A stretch of 64,000 nt of DNA, from positions 62,001 to 126,000 of the forward strand of contig MEHQ01003384.1 of the NCBI GenBank assembly GCA_008828725.1, read 5' to 3'. The stretch comes from Saccharina japonica (taxonomy: Eukaryota > Sar > Phaeophyceae > Laminariales > Laminariaceae). Under the pieces are notes generated by a model. The model made no database searches, had not been told where the DNA came from, and was given only the letters and a program-made list of their open reading frames with translations. This document shows positions 44,403 through 56,654 of this stretch, piece after piece; position 1 is the first letter of the stretch; the number at the start of each line of letters is the position of its first letter. The position numbers and the translations under genes were made by a program.

Positions 44403-46096
44403 GAATCAGGCGAAAGCAGAATAAATAACAGAATAACGCCACCGGCGCGACGAGTAACACAGAACAAAGGCACGCCTCCTTCTCCTGTCTCGAGAGCGCC
44501 TTTTCAACCCAGCCCTACCAACAGAAACGCGGGGGGGCATGGTCTATTATATACTGGTCTAATTCTACGAGGGGATATTTTGACATTATACGACAAACGG
44601 ACCACTGCTGTCGTCGGCACCAACTGCAAAGGTCCACCCCCCCCCCCCCCCCCGCCCGCCGATTCAAATTAGCAAAAAGTTTCTTTGTAATATATGGAAA
44701 CAACTTAATGAGCGCCCAATTGTTGGAGGTGTCTCTATTAGGAGTAGGAACGGTGCTCCGTCTCGAAAGGGATGCGTGGTCAACGGTCAAATGACTAAGG
44801 CAAGCAACAAATGAGTACGCCCCCCCTCCCTCACCACATATTAACCTCCTGGACATAACACACAACGGGACCCTTCCCCTCATTCACCCCCTTGCGATAC
44901 ACCCGATACAGAGTATATGTATATACTTCGAAGTATACCGAGTACAGAGTATACTGTAGAAAACAGTGCATTGCCTCACTTCAGCACGAGCAGCCCCCGA
45001 GGGATGTCTTTCGTGCCCCCGGCTATGCGGCACCTCTTGGTCAGCAAGCTCTCCGCTAGAGCCCACGCAGTCTCCGTCTTTCCGGTCCCAGTGGACCCCG
45101 TCAGCGCCACCACCAGCGGCTCGTGCCGACCCGACCGCTGACTGTTTTGTTTTGTTTTTTTTGGGGGGGAAGGGGGGGGCATCATTTTTAACGCGGCACA
45201 TATACCGGTACATATATATATATGTTACAAGGTTCCTCTTCGCGATTATGGTTGCCTTGAAATCCCGGGGGGGGGGGGGTGTCGCAGGCTGAAAAGGGAT
45301 AACACAACAGCAGCAGGCGTTCGTGCCTCGTATCATACATATATACCAGGTACTCTCTACTCGTACGCTATTATTAATATTAATAGTATGATATATAACC
45401 ACCGGGCAAGAACGAACAACATAACAAAAAAAAATCTTGAAAGCTACGAAAGCAAGAAAAAATAAGTAGCCGCCACCGGGCAAGTAGCAAATAACCGGGC
45501 AAGCAACACCGACGGACAGCCCAAACGAGTTTGTAGTTGGTTCTGTACATGCGAAGATAGATTAGCGCGTCGCTATGAAATAAAAAAAAACCCACTCACT
45601 CGCTCGCATGCAGCAGCACGAAAAATTGTAACTGCTGTGTCGTCAACTCGCGTGCATTGGTGGACGGGCGTATTGTATCATTCAAACACATTTGACACGT
45701 TGGACTGCTGCAAAAATTCGAAAGGCGATCCTTACTTTTTTCGGCGCGCGCGCGCCAAACCTAGACCTAGAACCTCGCATTCGCTCTCGTAATTACATGC
45801 CAGATACATAGCTGGCAATATATTGAACGGGGCACAGGCAATCAATCCACCGCTCAAGGCAGTGACTCTGGCTGGCCCAGCTCGTATAATATGTGTGCAT
45901 ACATCTTGAGGTGTTCGAATTCATAAATCACAACAAAACACACACACAAACACACACACACAAAACACAAATCACCTGAAGTGCCACGCAGAAACGGCCA
46001 TGGTCAAAGATTCGAGCGCCAGCGGCTGCGCTCGGATGCGCTTCTGCAGATTCTCTGCTACTGCCGCCACGGGATCGTTGGCCAGCGGGCACAGCC
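44094..46096 (-). CDS. Torsin-like exons a, b and c, array copy 2
   Basis: Exon a is 45,976-46,096, exon b 44,980-45,141 and exon c 44,094-44,239. All are on the minus strand and complete. They read the same as the copy at 56,346-58,347. Downstream on this strand comes X and then the inverted unit 1, so exon d at 32,452-32,618 is separated from it by about 11.5 kb that includes opposite-strand copies of exons a-c. One G run in the intron is a base longer here. Confidence 0.75.
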
Positions 46097-46157
46097 CTAA
46101 GCATCATGCAAAACGTGGCATGCAAGGCCGTGCAGTGCGGTGGGGTGGGGTGGGGTG

Positions 46158-46158
46158 N
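46158..46158. other. Single N at the Y-Y junction
   Basis: The left side ends GGGGTGGGGTGGGGTG, the right side begins CGAGCGCAGCCGCTGGCG exactly as at 33,891. The 22-bp sequence around the right start is itself nearly palindromic (CGAGCGC...GCGCTCG). Confidence 0.95.
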
Positions 46159-47789
46159 CGAGCGCAGCCGCTGGCGCTCGAATCTTTGACCATGGCCGTT
46201 TCTGCGTGGCACTTCAGGTGATTTGTGTTTTGTGTGTGTGTGTTTGTGTGTGTGTTTTGTTGTGATTTATGAATTCGAACACCTCAAGATGTATGCACAC
46301 ATATTATACGAGCTGGGCCAGCCAGAGTCACTGCCTTGAGCGGTGGATTGATTGCCTGTGCCCCGTTCAATATATTGCCAGCTATGTATCTGGCATGTAA
46401 TTACGAGAGCGAATGCGAGGTTCTAGGTCTAGGTTTGGCGCGCGCGCGCCGAAAAAAGTAAGGATCGCCTTTCGAATTTTTGCAGCAGTCCAACGTGTCA
46501 AATGTGTTTGAATGATACAATACGCCCGTCCACCAATGCACGCGAGTTGACGACACAGCAGTTACAATTTTTCGTGCTGCTGCATGCGAGCGAGTGAGTG
46601 GGTTTTTTTTTATTTCATAGCGACGCGCTAATCTATCTTCGCATGTACAGAACCAACTACAAACTCGTTTGGGCTGTCCGTCGGTGTTGCTTGCCCGGTT
46701 ATTTGCTACTTGCCCGGTGGCGGCTACTTATTTTTTCTTGCTTTCGTAGCTTTCAAGATTTTTTTTTGTTATGTTGTTCGTTCTTGCCCGGTGGTTATAT
46801 ATCATACTATTAATATTAATAATAGCGTACGAGTAGAGAGTACCTGGTATATATGTATGATACGAGGCACGAACGCCTGCTGCTGTTGTGTTATCCCTTT
46901 TCAGCCTGCGACACCCCCCCCCCCCGGGATTTCAAGGCAACCATAATCGCGAAGAGGAACCTTGTAACATATATATATATGTACCGGTATATGTGCCGCG
47001 TTAAAAATGATGCCCCCCCCTTCCCCCCCAAAAAAAACAAAACAAAACAGTCAGCGGTCGGGTCGGCACGAGCCGCTGGTGGTGGCGCTGACGGGGTCCA
47101 CTGGGACCGGAAAGACGGAGACTGCGTGGGCTCTAGCGGAGAGCTTGCTGACCAAGAGGTGCCGCATAGCCGGGGGCACGAAAGACATCCCTCGGGGGCT
47201 GCTCGTGCTGAAGTGAGGCAATGCACTGTTTTCTACAGTATACTCTGTACTCGGTATACTTCGAAGTATATACATATACTCTGTATCGGGTGTATCGCAA
47301 GGGGGTGAATGAGGGGAAGGGTCCCGTTGTGTGTTATGTCCAGGAGGTTAATATGTGGTGAGGGAGGGGGGGCGTACTCATTTGTTGCTTGCCTTAGTCA
47401 TTTGACCGTTGACCACGCATCCCTTTCGAGACGGAGCACCGTTCCTACTCCTAATAGAGACACCTCCAACAATTGGGCGCTCATTAAGTTGTTTCCATAT
47501 ATTACAAAGAAACTTTTTGCTAATTTGAATCGGCGGGCGGGGGGGGGGGGGGGGGTGGACCTTTGCAGTTGGTGCCGACGACAGCAGTGGTCCGTTTGTC
47601 GTATAATGTCAAAATATCCCCTCGTAGAATTAGACCAGTATATAATAGACCATGCCCCCCCGCGTTTCTGTTGGTAGGGCTGGGTTGAAAAGGCGCTCTC
47701 GAGACAGGAGAAGGAGGCGTGCCTTTGTTCTGTGTTACTCGTCGCGCCGGTGGCGTTATTCTGTTATTTATTCTGCTTTCGCCTGATTC

Positions 47790-47837
<48 letters not shown>

Positions 47838-48098
47838 ATCAAACTGCACCGCGGGTATGTGTACGTCCCTTTTCCCGCCACGTCGTTGTGATATGATATC
47901 CATTCGGATGGGCTACCGGTGCGGTGCGGTACGGACGCACGATGCATCGTAGTGGGGGAGACTACGTGACGACGTCTAAAATTGACGAGTACCACCAGAA
48001 AATCCGGAGAAAGCTGGGGCAGCGCCTCAAGTACTGCTCCGGAAACGTGGTGGTGTTGTTCGACGAACTGCAGAAGGCCGCACCGGGAACGCTAGACT
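46159..48098 (+). CDS. Torsin-like exons a (partial), b and c, array copy 3
   Basis: Exon a remnant 46,159-46,217, exon b 47,051-47,212, exon c 47,953-48,098, plus strand. Same sequence and same 5' cut as copy 1. No sensor exon follows on this strand, so as assembled it could not give a full AAA+ domain. Confidence 0.75.
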
Positions 48099-50489
48099 GT
48101 GAGAACCGACCGACCGACCGGCCGACCGACCGACCGACCCTCCTCAAAGCATTGCGGGTGTCTCGAGGAGTTACGCTTCCGATCTCTTGTCTCGCTCCTA
48201 CATTCCGTTTCCGAACCTAATCTCACTCTTACATATGTTCAACACCTGGTAGGCTTTTCCAGTAAAGTCGGGACGCGGCAGGTGGGGGGGGGGGGTCGGG
48301 GAGGTAGGCAGTTCTCCAGCGCATGGTGACGTGCTGAATAATTTTGTTGTTGGTTGCGTTTTCGTACCAATGAAAGGCGGTGCACTTAATAGACCGAGTA
48401 TTGATTGTGCTTGCACTCGATTACAACAGGTACGATGACGGTTACATATATTAGGGAGTTCATATACTTGATGAGGCTTTCTCCATCTGTGTGGTCTCGT
48501 ACTTGCTGGGTACTTCGCTTCCGACTTCGCTTCGCCTCCGCTTCGAGGTCCACCTGCGAGGTCTGATAATATATATATACTTAACTACGTGATTTATGTC
48601 TACACGAGGAGCGCTCCAGCACCTTGACCCTGTCCGCCTGTGTAGGGCCCGTCATGCGCCCGAGGTTGAATCAATACGCTGTAGCGTGTTGACGCTATCG
48701 ATCTCGAGGCTGCTAGGGGCTTCAGGCGGTACAGCCCTTGGAGGACCGAGGGTGGTTATTTCCGCATCGAGATGGATGCCGTGGAATTTGAAAGATGGAA
48801 GACGGTGCAGCTGATGGGGATCGTCGACAAGCTGCACTGCGAGCGCCTCGTTCCGGTTGAACGCATCGTGCACTATGAAGGAGCTTGGGCCGCGCGTACT
48901 GGAAGGGTTGCCGTGCTTGCATAAGAGAGGGCTCGTCTCAACGAGGTGTATTTTCGGATTTATTCGGCACAGCACCAGCTCAAGTGGAGGCAAGAGGTCA
49001 TACACCCGATACGGCCGCAGCAGCAGCAGCGTGCCGCCTCGGCCAGGCGCGAGCCGGCGCTGGTGGACCCGCTTGCTGCTCGAGGCACGAGCAACGCAGG
49101 CGGGCAGCGGCAGCATTAGCAGCAGCAGCAGCCGGAGCAGCAGCAGCCGCAGCAACCGGAGCAGCAGCAGCCGCAGCAACCGGAGCAGCAGCAGCCACAG
49201 CAGCCGCAGCAGCTGCAGCTGGCAGCCCTCCGGAGGGAGATGGAGATGCTGAGAGGAGAGTTGGCAGTAGCGAAGCTGAGTGTCGCGACGAGCGAGGCCC
49301 AGTGCGCTGATTTGGAGAGGACAACGGCAGAGCAGAGGAGGATAGCAGCTGGGACAACAGTGCGGCAAGGGCAGGAGGCTCGAGCCGGCACGTTGACCAC
49401 TGCTGTAAACCATACCCGCTTTGCGCCAACCCCCAAGTTCGATGAGGAAGGTACGAGAGAAGAAAAAGGAGAGAAGAAGGCAGACGGAGACAGAGAAGAA
49501 CAAGCTGAGGAGCTAGGTGGAGAGCAGTCCTCTCGGAGCGGCAGCAGTGCACAGGATCCTTCGTCACCGCGGGGTGGGTTTCAACGTGGCGCGCAGACGG
49601 AGCCACCTGCTCTTGCGCGCCCGGGCTCACCCAACAAACCGGCTCAAAGGGGCTACTCTCAATCGGACGCGGCTGCGGCAGGGCCTCCTGCCCGTCCTGC
49701 GCACTGCTGCCGCTCCGAGAGGTCTGCTCTCCACCTAGCTCCTCAGCTTGTTCTTCTTCTCTGTCTCCGTCTCCGTCTGCCTTCTTCGCTCCTTTTTCTT
49801 CTCTCGTACCTTCCTCATCGAACTTGGGGGTTGGCGCAAAGCGGGTATAGTTTACAGTAGTGGTCAACGTGCCGGCTCGAGCCTCCTGCCCTTGCCGCAC
49901 TGTTGTCCCAGCTGGTGTCCTCCTCCGCTCTGCCGTTGTCCTCTCCAAATCAATACCGAGGAATACCACCATCGCGCCCTTCGATGGTATATACAACATA
50001 TATTTGCCTTTGTTCGTGCGCTGGACCCCCCAGCGTTTTGAAGATATTTTATTTGAGTTTCCAGTACTCTGACGGAAGGAGCTTATTACGTTTTCCCGCG
50101 AGTGTTTATATGTATGTAGACGGTTTTCGATGCCGAATCGAGCGGGGCAATGAGGCCCGCGGCTCGATGTAGTAAATCTTCGGTCGAGTTGCCGTACTTA
50201 CCGGGTAACATATCATACGAGTACGTCTTGGGTGTGTTGGATACCCGCTGCCGTTCAAGTACGACACCACAAGCGCCCCGCCCCCCCTTGTGACGCATGT
50301 TTCCCCCGGGGGGGGGGGGGGGGGTGTACTTCATTTTCATGCCTGGCCGTAGTCGTATGACCATAGACCCTCGCATCCCTACAATGCCGGGAAGGAGCAT
50401 GTCGGGTTTTCACCGACCAGGCAGACATTGCTAGCACCAAGCGCGAAGCGCCGTAGGTGTTCGGCGAGTCGCATGAAGGGTGAGCTGCA

Positions 50490-50802
50490 TCACTACTAAG
50501 GAACCGCTTGTAAGGCGGACTACTTGCACTATGGATGACAGCATAGATTTGTGGTCATCTACCAATGGCACATCTGGGGTCAACAAACCTCACGCGTGCT
50601 ATATAATAAGGCCGAACTAAAAGCATCGTGCTTGGTGACGATTCGAATGCACGGCACGGCCCCGTGTAGATTCCATGTTCGCTCTGCTTTTGGTCTCATT
50701 GCAAGCGGTTGATGACACTAAGAACTGTGCCATACATGGTACATGTTGGCGTTGCCTATTTAAGAGCGGTAGTGAACAGGACTCGTAGAACCCCCTGCTT
50801 TA
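50490..50802. other. Linker of unit 3
   Basis: Aligns with the linker of unit 1 only in patches (GGAACCGCTTGTA, GGCGTTGCCTAT). Everything around it is almost identical between the units. Confidence 0.7.
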
Positions 50803-52226
50803 GGCCGTTTCCTATGCGGTTCGATTTTTGAGCTTCAGATTATGGTCTGATCGATTTTTCAGCGACCTAGTTCGAAAATCGAAACAGTCTTCTTATGCGA
50901 GAAAACACGAATTTGTTGATATCATACGTGCAGATATTTGAGCAAACGGCAAGACCAACTGCTGTTGTTGTTGTTGTTGTTGTGATTTGGCGCCGCGAAG
51001 AGACGCGCCGAGTGCCTGTACTGGGCGTAGAACCCAAGCGTTAGAAGCCACGCTGGCTGCCTCTGGCCTGGCGGCGACGCGCCGAGTGCGCTCGAGCCGA
51101 CCTGTCTTGGTATTTTGTATTTTGACACAACGAAGCATCAGAGCGTTGACTCTGTGTACTGTACTGCTGCTGCTGCTGTAAAATCTACGAGTACGGCGAG
51201 GCGCGCGCCGAGTGCGCTTCCCTTCGTCTCTAGGCCCGAGTCCGCGCCAGCCGACTGCAGTTTGGCGACGGAGAGGCCCACCGATCGTCGGTTGCGCGTC
51301 GGGCACGAAGCAACGTCGCTGTGTCACCATCCAACTCATCGATCGTGCTGCTGCTGCTGCTTGCTTGCTGCGTGGATAACATCTTGAATTTAGAGACCAT
51401 GCCATTTTTCGATTTGAAAATCTGATGACCCAAGTCGTCGGATTTTGGGCCAAAATCCGACGACTTGGGTCATCGGATTCTCAATCGAAAAATTTCCGGT
51501 CAGATTTTGCATAATCGGACTGCATAGGACGGTGCTTTCGTTTTTGAGATCGAAAAATACAAATCTGAAGCTCGAAATCGAACCGCATAAGCAGACACGG
51601 TACACGCGCCTCCTTAACCCTTATTAGGACTGGAGTCCCGTTTTGGGGACAAATTACTTAGAATTTGAGTGGTTTGTCCCCAAAAGGGACTGCAGTCCTA
51701 AAAGGGTTTAAACTATGAATAGCCTTCTCTGTTGTCGATACGTAGCTATCCACAGCGGTGGGGACTATGTTCCGCTTTTGTCCCTAAACATAAACACCTT
51801 TTATACATTGATTATTCAATAAAAATGGTGCTTATGTTTCGGGACAGGGTGGTAGCTTTCGTGTACGTGGGCGTGGTCCGGCCTATTTTCAGCCTCTCTC
51901 AACCGCTGTACTATTGTCTTATTAATAGCGTGCCCTCTCTTAAGTCGGGGTACCCACTGTATGTGCAAGTGTGGTGAGCTTAAGGCTGATTTTGACCGAT
52001 CCGTCCGAGGATGAACAAAAAAAAACGGAAACATTGCCGGTAGTCTTTTTTATCTCTACTACTACTACTACTACTATTAATACTACTACTGCTGCTGTGT
52101 ATTTATATATAAAAAAAAAAAAAAAAACAGCTGTGAGATCGAGGATTTCGTCGAAACTCAACTTTGCAAGCTGAGTGTGATACTTTGATCGCGTATATAT
52201 ATACCTACGCGTCAGGCCACAATCGC

Positions 52227-55200
52227 CCCAGCCAGATATACCTTGGTATATATATATACGCGATCAAAGTATCACACTCAGCTTGCAAAGTTGAGTTTCG
52301 ACGAAATCCTCGATCTCACAGCTGTTTTTTTTTTTTTTTTTATATATAAATACACAGCAGCAGTAGTAGTATTAATAGTAGTAGTAGTAGTAGTAGAGAT
52401 AAAAAAGACTACCGGCAATGTTTCCGTTTTTTTTTGTTCATCCTCGGACGGATCGGTCAAAATCAGCCTTAAGCTCACCACACTTGCACATACAGTGGGT
52501 ACCCCGACTTAAGAGAGGGCACGCTATTAATAAGACAATAGTACAGCGGTTGAGAGAGGCTGAAAATAGGCCGGACCACGCCCACGTACACGAAAGCTAC
52601 CACCCTGTCCCGAAACATAAGCACCATTTTTATTGAATAATCAATGTATAAAAGGTGTTTATGTTTAGGGACAAAAGCGGAACATAGTCCCCACCGCTGT
52701 GGATAGCTACGTATCGACAACAGAGAAGGCTATTCATAGTTTAACCCTTTTAGGACTGCAGTCCCTTTTTGGGGACAAACCACTCAAATTATAAGTAATT
52801 TGTCCCCAAAACGGGACTCCAGTCCTATAAGGGTTAAGGCCGTTTCCTATGCGGTTCGATTTCGAGCTTCAGATTTGTATTTTTCGATCTCAAAAACGAA
52901 AGCACCGTCCTATGCAGTCCGATTATGCAAAATCTGACCGGAAATTTTTCGATTTGAGAATCCGATGACCCAAGTCGTCGGATTTTGGCCCAAAATCCGA
53001 CGACTTGGGTCATCAGATTTTCAAATCGAAAAATGGCATGGTCTCTAAATTCAAGATGTTATCCACGCAGCAAGCAAGCAGCAGCAGCAGCACGATCGAT
53101 GAGTTGGATGGTGACACAGCGACGTTGCTTCGTGCCCGACGCGCAACCGACGATCGGTGGGCCTCTCCGTCGCCAAACTGCAGTCGGCTGGCGCGGACTC
53201 GGGCCTAGAGACGAAGGGAAGCGCACTCGGCGCGCGCCTCGCCGTACTCGTAGATTTTACAGCAGCAGCAGCAGTACAGTACACAGAGTCAACGCTCTGA
53301 TGCTTCGTTGTGTCAAAATACAAAATACCAAGACAGGTCGGCTAGAGCGCACTCGGCGCGTCGCCGCCAGGCCAGAGGCAGCCAGCGTGGCTTCGAACGC
53401 TTGGGTTCTACGCCCAGTACAGTGCACTCGGCGCGTCTCTTCGCGGCGCCAAATCACAACAACAACAACAACAACAGCAGTTGGTCTTGCCGTTTGCTCA
53501 AATATCTGCACGTATGATACAACAAATTCGTGTTTTCTCGCATAAGAAGACTGTTTCGATTTTCGAACTAGGTCGCTGAAAAATCGATCAGACCATAATC
53601 TGAAGCTCAAAAATCGAACCGCATAGGAAAACCGGCCTGAGGGGGCGTTTTCGGCCTTGCTGCACAACCGGCTCTTAAATAGGGGCACCCACATGTACCC
53701 ACTGTATAAAGCACACGTGTCTTGTAGTGTGTCAGTTCAACCCGCCGCTTCCGTTGCAGCAGCACCAGCAGCAGCAGCAGCAGCAGAACAAGCAAGCTGC
53801 TCGTACCTCGGGGCGCGTGAGGTATGTTGTTGACCCGTCAGGTAGTGTGGCTTACTCCGCTCACGCCAACATGTATCATCATATATCCCTCTATAGGGGG
53901 CAGGGTTATTCCCTAGCGGCCGTACGTTACAGTGTTTCTACACCCCTCCCCAGTGATTGCTGCACTCCCATGCGACTCGCCCAACATCACAGGCGCTTCG
54001 CGCTTGGTGCTAGCAATGTCTGCCTGGTCGGTGAAAACCCGACATGCTCCTTCCCGGCATTGTAGGGATGCGAGGGTCTATGGTCATACGACTACGGCCA
54101 GGCATGAAAATGAAGTACACCCCCCCCCCCCCCCCCGGGGGAAACATGCGTCACAAGGGGGGGCGGGGCGCTTGTGGTGTCGTACTTGAACGGCAGCGGG
54201 TATCCAACACACCCAAGACGTACTCGTATGATATGTTACCCGGTAAGTACGGCAACTCGACCGAAGATTTACTACATCGAGCCGCGGGCCTCATTGCCCC
54301 GCTCGATTCGGCATCGAAAACCGTCTACATACATATAAACACTCGCGGGAAAACGTAATAAGCTCCTTCCGTCAGAGTACTGGAAACTCAAATAAAATAT
54401 CTTCAAAACGCTGGGGGGTCCAGCGCACGAACAAAGGCAAATATATGTTGTATATACCATCGAAGGGCGCGATGGTGGTATTCCTCGGTATTGATTTGGA
54501 GAGGACAACGGCAGAGCGGAGGAGGACACCAGCTGGGACAACAGTGCGGCAAGGGCAGGAGGCTCGAGCCGGCACGTTGACCACTACTGTAAACTATACC
54601 CGCTTTGCGCCAACCCCCAAGTTCGATGAGGAAGGTACGAGAGAAGAAAAAGGAGCGAAGAAGGCAGACGGAGACGGAGACAGAGAAGAAGAACAAGCTG
54701 AGGAGCTAGGTGGAGAGCAGACCTCTCGGAGCGGCAGCAGTGCGCAGGACGGGCAGGAGGCCCTGCCGCAGCCGCGTCCGATTGAGAGTAGCCCCTTTGA
54801 GCCGGTTTGTTGGGTGAGCCCGGGCGCGCAAGAGCAGGTGGCTCCGTCTGCGCGCCACGTTGAAACCCACCCCGCGGTGACGAAGGATCCTGTGCACTGC
54901 TGCCGCTCCGAGAGGACTGCTCTCCACCTAGCTCCTCAGCTTGTTCTTCTCTGTCTCCGTCTGCCTTCTTCTCTCCTTTTTCTTCTCTCGTACCTTCCTC
55001 ATCGAACTTGGGGGTTGGCGCAAAGCGGGTATGGTTTACAGCAGTGGTCAACGTGCCGGCTCGAGCCTCCTGCCCTTGCCGCACTGTTGTCCCAGCTGCT
55101 ATCCTCCTCTGCTCTGCCGTTGTCCTCTCCAAATCAGCGCACTGGGCCTCGCTCGTCGCGACACTCAGCTTCGCTACTGCCAACTCTCCTCTCAGCATCT

Positions 55201-56606
55201 CCATCTCCCTCCGGAGGGCTGCCAGCTGCAGCTGCTGCGGCTGCTGTGGCTGCTGCTGCTCCGGTTGCTGCGGCTGCTGCTGCTCCGGTTGCTGCGGCTG
55301 CTGCTGCTCCGGCTGCTGCTGCTGCTAATGCTGCCGCTGCCCGCCTGCGTTGCTCGTGCCTCGAGCAGCAAGCGGGTCCACCAGCGCCGGCTCGCGCCTG
55401 GCCGAGGCGGCACGCTGCTGCTGCTGCGGCCGTATCGGGTGTATGACCTCTTGCCTCCACTTGAGCTGGTGCTGTGCCGAATAAATCCGAAAATACACCT
55501 CGTTGAGACGAGCCCTCTCTTATGCAAGCACGGCAACCCTTCCAGTACGCGCGGCTCAAGCTCCTTCATAGTGCACGATGCGTTCAACCGGAACGAGGCG
55601 CTCGCAGTGCAGCTTGTCGACGATCCCCATCAGCTGCACCGTCTTCCATCTTTCAAATTCCACGGCATCCATCTCGATGCGGAAATAACCACCCTCGGTC
55701 CTCCAAGGGCTGTACCGCCTGAAGCCCCTAGCAGCCTCGAGATCGATAGCGTCAACACGCTACAGCGTATTGATTCAACCTCGGGCGCATGACGGGCCCT
55801 ACACAGGCGGACAGGGTCAAGGTGCTGGAGCGCTCCTCGTGTAGACATAAATCACGTAGTTAAGTATATATATATTATCAGACCTCGCAGGTGGACCTCG
55901 AAGCGGAGGCGAAGCGAAGTCGGAAGCGAAGTACCCAGCAAGTACGAGACCACACAGATGGAGAAAGCCTCATCAAGTATATGAACTCCCTAATATATGT
56001 AACCGTCATCGTACCTGTTGTAATCGAGTGCAAGCACAATCAATACTCGGTCTATTAAGTGCACCGCCTTTCATTGGTACGAAAACGCAACCAACAACAA
56101 AATTATTCAGCACGTCACCATGCGCTGGAGAACTGCCTACCTCCCCGACCCCCCCCCCCCACCTGCCGCGTCCCGACTTTACTGGAAAAGCCTACCAGGT
56201 GTTGAACATATGTAAGAGTGAGATTAGGTTCGGAAACGGAATGTAGGAGCGAGACAAGAGATCGGAAGCGTAACTCCTCGAGACACCCGCAATGCTTTGA
56301 GGAGGGTCGGTCGGTCGGTCGGCCGGTCGGTCGGTCGGTTCTCACAGTCTAGCGTTCCCGGTGCGGCCTTCTGCAGTTCGTCGAACAACACCACCACGTT
56401 TCCGGAGCAGTACTTGAGGCGCTGCCCCAGCTTTCTCCGGATTTTCTGGTGGTACTCGTCAATTTTAGACGTCGTCACGTAGTCTCCCCCACTACGATGC
56501 ATCGTGCGTCCGTACCGCACCGCACCGGTAGCCCATCCGAATGGATATCATATCACAACGACGTGGCGGGAAAAGGGACGTACACATACCCGCGGTGCAG
56601 TTTGAT

Positions 56607-56654
<48 letters not shown>

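Larger units (their letters stand above)
39954..46157 (+). repeat. Array unit 2 (direct): forward X, linker, reverse Y
   Basis: Forward X starts at the axis near 39,953. A linker lies at about 41,366-41,760 and reverse Y runs to 46,157. Reverse Y extends about 125 bp beyond the forward Y start, into a GGGGT tract, and ends at the N. The X-X axis is not perfectly symmetric: about 40 bp (CCTACGCGTCAGGCCACAAT and onward) are present once, and the arms switch within TATATATA. Confidence 0.9.
46159..52226 (-). repeat. Array unit 3 (inverted): forward Y, linker, reverse X
   Basis: Forward Y (46,159 to about 50,490) repeats unit 1 at a constant 12,267-bp offset, including the 46-base C run (47,792-47,837). 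The linker at about 50,490-50,802 differs from that of unit 1. Reverse X is 50,803-52,226 and meets unit 4 at an axis with the same 40-bp asymmetry as at 39,953. Confidence 0.9.
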
